DNA from: Noviherbaspirillum sp.
GTDB lineage: Bacteria > Pseudomonadota > Gammaproteobacteria > Burkholderiales > Burkholderiaceae
Assembly: GCA_028292785.1 (NCBI GenBank)
Contig: JAQGLQ010000528.1
Location: 1-5,771 of the forward strand
Reading direction: 5' to 3'
DNA: 5,771 nucleotides
Below are positions 1 through 5,058 of this stretch, one piece after another. The notes under the pieces were generated by a model. That model did not search any database. It was not told the origin of the DNA and saw only the letters and a list, made by a program, of their open reading frames with translations. Each line of letters starts with the position of its first letter. Position 1 is the first letter of the stretch. The position numbers and the translations under genes are program-made.

Positions 1-691
1 CGATGAACAGCATGATGATTTTCGTGTGCTCGTCGCTGGCAAGGAAATTCACATAGTCAGCCAGATCGAGGCAGAGCTCGTTGCCGCTTGAAACCATGTA
101 GGAAAAACGGACGCCGCGATCGGCGGCGGATTTGCAGACGAACTGCAGCGTACCGCCCGACTGGAACACCGCGCCGACCGAGCCGGCCGGCATCTTGCAC
201 AGTTCCGTGTTGGGATAGAGGAAGCACTTTTCCCGCATCGACAGCGAGCCCATGCAGTTGGGACCGGCGACCACCAGTCCGCTGCGTTCGCTCAATGCCT
301 TCAGCGCCGTGCCGCGCGCCACGATTTCCGGGTCGGTGCCCTCGCCGATGCCGTCGGCATAGACGGTGGCCGACTTCAACCCGGCCGCCACGCCGACCTC
401 GAGCACGCCCTGCACCGCTTTGGCCGGTACGATCACCGCCGCGTGCCCCGGCGGTTCCGGCAGGGAAGCGAGGTCGGGATAACACTTCACGCCCCACACT
501 TCCTCATAGCGCGGATTGACCGGATAGACCCTGCCGGCATAGCCGAACTTCTGCAGGTTGGAGAAAATATTGCTCGGCCACGGTGCGCGGTCCGATGCGC
601 CCACCACGGCGATGGATTCCGCGCGCAGCATGGGTGCGGGCGATCTGAAAAGGCTTTGCGCTTGCGCATTGCGTGATACCGATTCCGTCAT
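1..691 (-). CDS. NDP-forming acyl-CoA synthetase (acetate--CoA ligase family), N-terminal part; runs off left edge
   Basis: The frame is open from the ATG at 691 to the window edge, giving 230 residues with no stop. Residues 26-110 form a CoA-binding Rossmann domain: VVGASD at 29-34, then the family-typical stretch from GYAGRVYPVNP (50-60) to the YPDLASLP loop at 71-78. Residues 140-230 look like the succinyl-CoA-ligase flavodoxin-type domain: GPNCMG at 143-148, QSGG at 177-180, and SSGNE at 201-205 followed by DLADYVNFLASDE. The phosphohistidine and the ATP-grasp half expected in this superfamily would lie beyond the edge and cannot be checked. The family joins a carboxylate to CoA using ATP, releasing ADP and phosphate. 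FerA, the feruloyl-CoA synthetase of Sphingobium SYK-6, belongs to this superfamily, and the neighbouring HCHL-like gene fits such a role. The start ATG overlaps the stop of the preceding gene (ATGA), and an AAGGA lies 8 bases upstream inside that gene, so translation is probably coupled. Family call is firm; the substrate is inferred. Confidence 0.88.
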   Translation of the reverse strand, partial: MTESVSRNAQAQSLFRSPAPMLRAESIAVVGASDRAPWPSNIFSNLQKFGYAGRVYPVNPRYEEVWGVKCYPDLASLPEPPGHAAVIVPAKAVQGVLEVGVAAGLKSATVYADGIGEGTDPEIVARGTALKALSERSGLVVAGPNCMGSLSMREKCFLYPNTELCKMPAGSVGAVFQSGGTLQFVCKSAADRGVRFSYMVSSGNELCLDLADYVNFLASDEHTKIIMLFI

Positions 692-1740
692 TGCTTCATT
701 CCTTTTTTGATTGCTTCGTCGTAGTCCTTGATCCATTTGTCCTGCATGTCGAGCGTGAGGCCGGGGTCGACGAACTTGAGCGGCATCTTCTTCAGCGGCG
801 CATCGATCCTGTTGCTGGTCACCACATAGTCTTGTCCGGCGAGCACCTGCTGGCCTTCGCTGAGCATGAAGTCGTAGAACAGCATGGCGGCATTGGGATG
901 AGCGGCATTGCCGAGCACGCCGATGCCGCGGAAGGCGGCGATGGCCGGCGGGATGATGAACCAGTCGATGGGCGCGCCCTTCTTTTTCAGGATCAGCGGC
1001 ATGTTGTTATAGACCGTCAGTCCGAGCGGAACTTCTCCCGATCCGACCATTTGCGCCAGCAGCGTATGGCCCTTGCGCACCGAGATGCCGTTGGTGGCGA
1101 CGATCTCCTTGAACAGCTTCATGCCTTTTTCAGGACCCAGTTCCTGGAGCACCATGGCGAACCAGTGATGGTCCTCGGATTCGATGCCCAGGCGCCCTTT
1201 CCACTTGGGATCGAGCAAGTCCTGATAGCTCTGCGGCAGTTCTTCCTTCTTGACCTGATCGGTGTTGTAGGCCTGGACGAAGATGTCGATGTTATTGCCC
1301 ACCCATTCCCTGTGCGCCGGAATGGCCTGCGGCATCAGGCTGCGGTGATGAGGCGAGTCGACTTGCCGCAGCAGTTTTTCGCGGTGCAGCGCCTCCATTT
1401 CCGGCGCATTGTTTTCCACGATATCCGCGCCGGCGCGCCCTGCCCGCCCTTCCTTGATGATCCTGCCCACCACGTTTTCCGTGCTCGATCGCCAGGTCTT
1501 GACCTTGATGCCGTATTTCTTGGTGAAGGCATCGATGATCGGCATGATGCTGGGCGGCGTGGTGACGTGATAGAACGTGAGCTCGCCTTCTTTCTTCGCG
1601 GCCTCGATCAGAAGCTGGAGCCGCTTGTCTTCCTGGGCCGATGCGGTGGTGGCTGATTGCGCGCCTGCGGGAATGGCGGCCAGCATGCTTAAACCGAGCA
1701 GCATGGATGCGGCCCAGCTTCTTGCGATTGAACTCTTCAT
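688..1740 (-). CDS. ABC-type extracellular solute-binding protein (COG1840/AfuA-like)
   Basis: This is a 350-residue secreted protein. Residues 1-27 are a Sec signal peptide: MKSS then SIAR, a hydrophobic core from about 11 to 23, and a probable cleavage after PAGA at 27. The mature part shows the class of the iron/organic-anion type 2 binding proteins: LIEAAKKEGELTFY (44-57), a DPKWKGRLGI hinge motif at 177-186, EDHHWF at 189-194, and a C-terminal lobe with HPNAAMLFYDFMLS at 281-294. The adjacent-tyrosine pair used by FbpA proteins for ferric iron is not obvious (VYNN at 243-246), so an organic acid ligand is more likely; this is inference. I chose the ATG at 1740 because GGGAGGAG sits just upstream and the signal peptide begins there. 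The longer frame from 1797 adds 19 non-signal residues and starts inside a hairpin. No permease or ATPase is in the window; they could lie past the CoA ligase. The stop overlaps the ligase start by 4 bases. Confidence 0.9.
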   Translation of the reverse strand: MKSSIARSWAASMLLGLSMLAAIPAGAQSATTASAQEDKRLQLLIEAAKKEGELTFYHVTTPPSIMPIIDAFTKKYGIKVKTWRSSTENVVGRIIKEGRAGRAGADIVENNAPEMEALHREKLLRQVDSPHHRSLMPQAIPAHREWVGNNIDIFVQAYNTDQVKKEELPQSYQDLLDPKWKGRLGIESEDHHWFAMVLQELGPEKGMKLFKEIVATNGISVRKGHTLLAQMVGSGEVPLGLTVYNNMPLILKKKGAPIDWFIIPPAIAAFRGIGVLGNAAHPNAAMLFYDFMLSEGQQVLAGQDYVVTSNRIDAPLKKMPLKFVDPGLTLDMQDKWIKDYDEAIKKGMKQ

Positions 1741-1751
1741 TGTCTCCTCCC
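1741..1751 (-). promoter_or_regulatory. Strong ribosome binding site of the ABC-type binding protein
   Basis: On the minus strand the bases read GGGAGGAGACA directly before the ATG at 1740. This strong Shine-Dalgarno fixes the start there and argues against the longer reading frame that opens at 1797. Confidence 0.8.
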
Positions 1752-1781
1752 TGGCAGCGATCCGGTGATTCGGCACGGCGC

Positions 1782-1814
1782 GGCATGACATCGACACCCG
1801 GTCGATGTCATGCC
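1782..1814. repeat. Perfect 14-bp inverted repeat (hairpin) between the hydratase and binding-protein genes
   Basis: The left arm GGCATGACATCGAC (1782-1795) is exactly complementary to the right arm GTCGATGTCATGCC (1801-1814), with a 5-base loop ACCCG. It begins 18 bases after the hydratase stop codon. Neither strand has a T tract after the stem, so a classical intrinsic terminator is unlikely. It may protect the upstream message from 3' decay and so lower expression of the downstream genes relative to the hydratase, or be a dispersed genomic repeat, or be a protein-binding site. The sequence alone does not distinguish these. Confidence 0.85.
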
Positions 1815-1831
1815 CAAAGGCAGGTTGGGCT

Positions 1832-2659
1832 TCAGCGCTTGAATTCGCCGAGGCCGGGCTTGTAGGTCTTATCGTCGAGGAATTGCTTCATCGCTTTTTC
1901 GCGGCCGCCTTCGGGGTCGAGGTGTTTCAGCGCGTCGTTCTTGCAGGCCAGGTAGTCGAGCGCCTGGTCCTTCGACATGCCGCGCACCATGCGCATGCAC
2001 TCCTTGGTGTAGCGCACGGCGGCCGGGCTCTTGGCTTCGAGCTTGCGGGCCAGCTCCATCGTCGCGGCGCGCAGGTTCTCCAGCGGCACGGACTTGTTGA
2101 CGAATTTCATCGCCGCCGCATCCTTGCCCGTAAAGCGGTCGCCGGTGGTCGCGTAATACATCGCATCGCGATAGCCGAGCACTTGCGTCACAGCCCAGGC
2201 CACCAGACCGCCCGGGATGATGCCCCAGTTGACTTCCGACAGGCCGAAGGTAGCGTCGTCGGCTGCGATCGCGAAATCGCATGCGATCACCGGCGTGAAA
2301 CCGCCGCCGAAGCAATAGCCGTGCACCATCGCGATGGTCGCCTTGGGGAAGTTCGACAGCTTGTCCCAGCGCCACTCATGCGCCGCGCGACGCGCGCGCT
2401 CACGCATTTTCTGATCGTTGTCGGTGTCGCGAAAATACAGCTTCAGGTCCTGGCCGGCGCAGAAATTGCCGCCCGCTCCGGTGAGAACCAGCACCTTGGT
2501 CTGGTCGTCCTCGGCGGCCCAGTCGAGCGCATCGCACATGTCGAGATGCAGTTGCGGACTCATCGCGTTGCGCTTTTCCGGACGGTTCAGGATGACGAAG
2601 GTGATGCCGCCGTCCCGCTCGATCTTTACGTTCTCCAGTTCTATCGTATCGCCTGCCAT
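1832..2659 (-). CDS. Enoyl-CoA hydratase of the hydroxycinnamoyl-CoA hydratase/lyase (HCHL/Ech/FerB) type
   Basis: This 275-residue crotonase-fold protein matches the length of Pseudomonas HCHL (276). Recalled from memory, that enzyme aligns almost without gaps: FVILNRPEKRNAMSP at 21-35, DLKLYFRDTD at 71-80, CFGGGFTP at 116-123, FGLSEVNWGI at 138-147, and GGREKAMKQFLDD at 251-263 leading to KPGL near the end. HCHL hydrates feruloyl-, caffeoyl- or coumaroyl-CoA and cleaves the product to an aromatic aldehyde plus acetyl-CoA in the cytoplasm. The catalytic glutamate (E142, HCHL E143), W145 and the ring-binding Y75 are retained. Three positions differ: Q70 for Met70, T122 for Ser123, and A238 where HCHL has the substrate-binding Tyr239. 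The substrate may therefore differ, or the lyase step may be lost. Start: the ATG at 2659 has AAAGGA 6 bases upstream. It is probably the first gene of the minus-strand cluster with the binding protein and CoA ligase. The HCHL-like subfamily call is firm; the exact reaction is not. Confidence 0.9.
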   Translation of the reverse strand: MAGDTIELENVKIERDGGITFVILNRPEKRNAMSPQLHLDMCDALDWAAEDDQTKVLVLTGAGGNFCAGQDLKLYFRDTDNDQKMRERARRAAHEWRWDKLSNFPKATIAMVHGYCFGGGFTPVIACDFAIAADDATFGLSEVNWGIIPGGLVAWAVTQVLGYRDAMYYATTGDRFTGKDAAAMKFVNKSVPLENLRAATMELARKLEAKSPAAVRYTKECMRMVRGMSKDQALDYLACKNDALKHLDPEGGREKAMKQFLDDKTYKPGLGEFKR

Positions 2660-2751
2660 TGCTTTTCCTTTAAAAAGTGCTGCGTAAATGGGTGAGGTGC
2701 TTCACCAAGAAACAGGGTCCGCTGCTGTCCGCGATCCGCGTTTGCGCATGC

Positions 2752-2780
2752 GGCATGCTGAACTTCGGTTGTTCAGTCAA
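2752..2780 (-). promoter_or_regulatory. Candidate hydratase-cluster promoter with an internal inverted repeat (operator-like)
   Basis: On the minus strand a good -35 box, TTGACT (2780-2775), is followed after 17 bases by a poor -10, CATGCC (2757-2752). The spacer is occupied by CTGAAC-N7-GTTCAG (2758-2776), a perfect 6-bp inverted repeat overlapping the end of the -35. A repressor bound there would block RNA polymerase. MarR-family repressors are known for hydroxycinnamate genes (for example FerC of SYK-6), but no regulator gene is visible here, and the poor -10 makes the promoter call tentative. Confidence 0.35.
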
Positions 2781-2824
2781 CTGGCGAATTTCAATCGGCA
2801 GGCAACGCGACGCGGCAGGAATGA

Positions 2825-2858
2825 CCAGCGCCCGGTCGTCGACCGGGCGCTGGCTTTT
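2825..2858 (+). terminator. Terminator-like hairpin with no gene in front of it
   Basis: CCAGCGCCCGGTC (2825-2837) pairs perfectly with GACCGGGCGCTGG (2841-2853) around a 3-base loop, followed on the plus strand by CTTTTC. The 13-bp GC-rich stem plus a four-T run resembles an intrinsic terminator for plus-strand transcription. No plus-strand gene precedes it: the hydratase upstream runs the other way. It could end a small RNA, stop antisense transcription, or insulate the divergent TctC gene. The T run is short, so the terminator call is moderate, while the hairpin itself is certain. Confidence 0.55.
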
Positions 2859-3121
2859 CAGCCGGGCTGACTCTGCGGGTAAATCGGAAGGAGATGGATG
2901 GGCCGGACGCGGAGGTCCGCCGACGACAAATAACGGTAAGCCAACTTCATGACGTCTCCTGGATATTTATTCTTGTTTCGGCGGGCCGCTGTTGGCCATA
3001 CCGGAGCGCCCGTTCATCTGTCCGTGGGTGCGACGCACGACCACGGATTGAAATACCGATGAACCGGTGCCGTATTTTTATTCGTTATCTAATCATATTA
3101 CGTCGGAAAATGCAAGAATTC

Positions 3122-3133
3122 AGAACGCGTTCT
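3122..3133. promoter_or_regulatory. Perfect 12-bp palindrome AGAACGCGTTCT upstream of TctC (candidate operator)
   Basis: AGAACGCGTTCT is its own reverse complement. It lies 63 bases before the TctC start codon, inside an AT-rich stretch and beside a T run (3134-3141). The position suits an operator for a dimeric regulator of the TetR, MarR or GntR type. A -10-like TACTAT lies at 3158-3163, but no well-spaced -35 accompanies it, so the promoter is not fixed. No regulator gene is in the window. Confidence 0.4.
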
Positions 3134-3182
3134 ATTTTTTTGAGGATTTCAGCGGCATACTATCTTGGCACGACCAACAAAA

Positions 3183-3188
3183 AAGGAG
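3183..3188 (+). promoter_or_regulatory. Ribosome binding site of the TctC gene
   Basis: AAGGAG stands 8 bases before the ATG at 3197. It decides the start: the frame is open much further upstream, to an ATG at 2894, but the upstream part is not protein-like and would bury the signal peptide. Confidence 0.85.
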
Positions 3189-3196
3189 ACTTCAGC

Positions 3197-4201
3197 ATGG
3201 ATGAAAAAACCGTCGGCGCAGCCGCGCGTCGCATCAATCGTTTTCTGGCGTCATGTCTCATCGCTGCGGCGGGCTTGAGCGCCACAGCGGGCGCCGCTGC
3301 GCAGACCTGGCCGACCAAACCGATCCGCTTCATCGTGCCCTACCCCGCAGCCGGCGGCACCGACATCGTCGCGCGTCTGGTCGGCGCGAAAATCAGCCAG
3401 AAGTTCGGCCAGCCGGTGATCATCGATAACAAGCCGGGCGCCAGTTCCATCATCGGCACCGATTTGCTGGCCAAGGCGCCACCCGATGGCTACACGATGG
3501 GGCTGATCACCGGCTCGCATGCGATCAATCCGATGTTCTTCCCGAAACTTCCGTATGACACGCTGAAGGATTTCGACATGGTGTCGCAGCTGGTGTCGCA
3601 GCCGATGGTGCTGGTCGCCCACCCTTCCCTGAACCTGAAGTCGGTGCAGGATCTGGTTGAGCTTGCCAAGTCCCGTCCCGGCAAGCTCAACTATGCATCG
3701 ATAGGCAACGGTTCCCCGCACAACCTGGCGATGGAATGGCTGAAGTCACTGACGGGCGCGGATCTGACCCATGTTCCCTATCGCGGGGTGGCGCCTGCGG
3801 TCAACGATCTGGTCGGCGGGCAGATTGATGCGATGTTCGTCGCCAGCGCCTCGGCGGAACAGTTCGTCAAGAGTGGCCGCCTGACTGTGCTCGCCGTTGC
3901 CAGCGCGAAGCGGGAGCCTGCCTTCCCGAATGTGCCGACCGTCGCGGAGTCGGGCGTACCGCAGTTCGATCTGGCGACCTGGTACGCGCTTGCGGTCCCG
4001 GCCGGCACCCCGCGCAACATCAGGGTGCGCCTGAGCCAGGAGGTCGCGCTCGCGCTCGAACAACCCGATGTCAAGGAAAAGCTGGCGGCAATGGGCGCCG
4101 TCGGTACCCCCACCTCGCCGGACGACACCACCGCCTTCATGGCCCGCGAAGTGCAGAAATGGTCGCGCATCATCAAGCTCACCGGGGCCAAGCCGGAATA
4201 A
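3197..4201 (+). CDS. Bug/TctC-family tripartite tricarboxylate transporter substrate-binding protein
   Basis: This is a 334-residue periplasmic receptor of the usual family length. Residues 1-35 are a signal peptide: RR at 11-12, a hydrophobic core at about 16-31, and a likely cleavage after AAA at 33-35, giving QTWPTKPIRFIVPY as the mature start. Family motifs follow in order: YPAAGGTDIVAR, the IDNKPGASSIIGTD and PPDGYTMG segments, NYASIGNGSPHNLAMEWLK, VPYRG, and PTVAESGVPQFD. Such proteins deliver carboxylates (citrate, terephthalate, adipate, others) to TctAB-type membrane permeases. No tctA or tctB gene is present here, as is common for the many orphan Bug proteins in Burkholderiales. It is divergent from a hydratase/CoA-ligase cluster, so an aromatic or other organic acid ligand is a reasonable guess only. 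It ends 6 bases from the convergent NnrU gene. The family is certain and the ligand unknown. Confidence 0.95.
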   Translation: MDEKTVGAAARRINRFLASCLIAAAGLSATAGAAAQTWPTKPIRFIVPYPAAGGTDIVARLVGAKISQKFGQPVIIDNKPGASSIIGTDLLAKAPPDGYTMGLITGSHAINPMFFPKLPYDTLKDFDMVSQLVSQPMVLVAHPSLNLKSVQDLVELAKSRPGKLNYASIGNGSPHNLAMEWLKSLTGADLTHVPYRGVAPAVNDLVGGQIDAMFVASASAEQFVKSGRLTVLAVASAKREPAFPNVPTVAESGVPQFDLATWYALAVPAGTPRNIRVRLSQEVALALEQPDVKEKLAAMGAVGTPTSPDDTTAFMAREVQKWSRIIKLTGAKPE

Positions 4202-4207
4202 GGGCGT

Positions 4208-4774
4208 TCAGAAACCCCAGGCAACCGTCTTCACGCCGAACAGCTGACGATGGAAAGTCATCACCAGCAGGGCCAGCAGGATGCCGGCGAAGATGGCGGC
4301 GGCGTCCTGCCTCGCATCCGGCTCGAACGACTTGACCGCATGGCGTGCGGTAGCGGAAATGATGTCAATCGCCGCATAGGCCAGAAAGGCGCCGAACAGC
4401 AGGTTGGCCTTCGCATGTCCGTTGACGAACAGATGCACCAGCGCCCAGATGCCGATACCGATCAGCATCGGATGCCGTAGCGCCCGGCGCAGGTGGGTAC
4501 GCATATTGGCTGCTGCCAGCAGCACGAAGCTGAACGCCATGGCGATCGGCGCGATCGCCATGGCGTTGGTGGACGGCAGAAACAGTCGCGGCCCGGCCGG
4601 TGCGAGGTAATAGCCGCCCACGATCAATACCAGGCCGAGCGCGGCGATGAGTGAGAATCCGCCCTTGTACGGCTTTTCGCCGTAGCGTTCGTACAGGCGT
4701 TTGCGCAGGCCGGGCAGAGCAGGAACCAGGTGGATGCCGAGGAAAATGACGAGGCCGGCAACGAGGATGATCAT
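4208..4774 (-). CDS. NnrU family integral membrane protein
   Basis: This is a 188-residue polytopic inner-membrane protein with hydrophobic segments at about 2-20, 41-60, 72-90, 103-118, 122-140 and 160-176. NnrU features are an early GIHLVPALPGLR (13-24), YKGGFSL (36-42) and the conserved RHPMLIGIGIWALVHLFVNG block (100-119), with LFGAFLAY at 126-133. Histidines 15, 101, 114 and 119 are kept. The related plant zeta-carotene isomerase Z-ISO is a heme-b protein using such histidines, so heme binding is possible here by inference. NnrU was named from nitric-oxide-related loci in Rhodobacter, but no denitrification gene is near, so that role should not be assumed. Start: the ATG at 4774 lies 7 bases after AAGGAG; a GTG one codon earlier (4777) would be only 4 bases away and is less likely. 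It stands alone, convergent with the TctC gene. Confidence 0.9.
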   Translation of the reverse strand: MIILVAGLVIFLGIHLVPALPGLRKRLYERYGEKPYKGGFSLIAALGLVLIVGGYYLAPAGPRLFLPSTNAMAIAPIAMAFSFVLLAAANMRTHLRRALRHPMLIGIGIWALVHLFVNGHAKANLLFGAFLAYAAIDIISATARHAVKSFEPDARQDAAAIFAGILLALLVMTFHRQLFGVKTVAWGF

Positions 4775-5058
4775 CACGGTGCTCCTTCAAGATGAACTGG
4801 AATTCAGCGCCCTGGACAGTGGTTAGCATAAACCCTGCCACGCTCATTCTCATGATTATGCAGTAATCAAGGTAGCAAGAACTATCGTATTTTTCAGATG
4901 GCGCATTGGCAGCGTACCGTTCTTTCTATGGCGACCCGGCATCTACCAAGCTTCGCGTGGTTCGTGCAGTCCGGTCCTCGATTTGCTCGTTATGCTGTTC
5001 CCTCAAAGATACGGCTGCAATGCAGGATCGGTGTGTGAGCGCGCTCCACATGGGATGC
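4775..5058. other. Intergenic region upstream of NnrU, with the NnrU ribosome binding site
   Basis: No gene is supported in these 284 bases. AAGGAG (minus strand, 4782-4787) is the NnrU ribosome binding site and favours the ATG at 4774. Positions about 4825-4895 are AT-richer and probably hold the NnrU promoter. On the minus strand CATAAT (4860-4855) is a fair -10, but no good -35 is correctly spaced. A GATTA-N5-TAATC inverted repeat (4854-4868) overlaps it. CTGCAATGCAG (5015-5025) and GAGCGCGCTC (about 5037-5046) are short palindromes just beyond the stop of the rightmost gene, without T tracts. Confidence 0.5.

Larger units (their letters stand above)
2660..3196. other. Divergent intergenic region between the hydratase cluster and the TctC gene
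   Basis: I see no convincing gene in these 537 bases. Reading frames here are short or have unnatural composition and lack family features. From right to left the region holds the TctC ribosome binding site, an AT-rich promoter-like stretch (about 3060-3165) containing a 12-bp palindrome, a weak CGGAC/GTCCG hairpin at 2904-2919, a strong orphan hairpin with a short T run (2825-2858), a candidate minus-strand promoter with an internal inverted repeat (2752-2780), a small GGTGA/TCACC hairpin at 2691-2706, and the hydratase ribosome binding site (AAAGGA at 2666-2671). The spacing is large for two divergent genes, leaving room for regulation or a small RNA. Confidence 0.7.

Noticed and set aside
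673..1656. Long plus-strand open frame (327 codons) antisense to the ABC-type binding protein
   Set aside because: It is a high-GC mirror of a well-supported gene. Its translation is rich in His, Arg and Asp without any domain, and no ribosome binding site fits.
1741..1797. Upstream start at 1797 for the ABC-type binding protein
   Set aside because: It begins in the loop of the hairpin, lacks a ribosome binding site and puts 19 polar residues before the signal peptide.
1805..2695. Long plus-strand open frame (296 codons) antisense to the hydratase
   Set aside because: The opposite strand encodes a clear crotonase-fold enzyme with all family motifs; this frame is its shadow.
3165..3180. Possible sigma-54 promoter (TTGGCACG) before the TctC gene
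   Set aside because: The -24-like half matches, but the required TTGC-type -12 half is absent at the right distance (AACAA instead).
2894..3196. Upstream in-frame extension of the TctC gene, with AAGGAG before the ATG at 2894
   Set aside because: The added 101 residues have no protein-like pattern and would precede the signal peptide. A better-placed ribosome binding site and the Sec signal begin at 3197.
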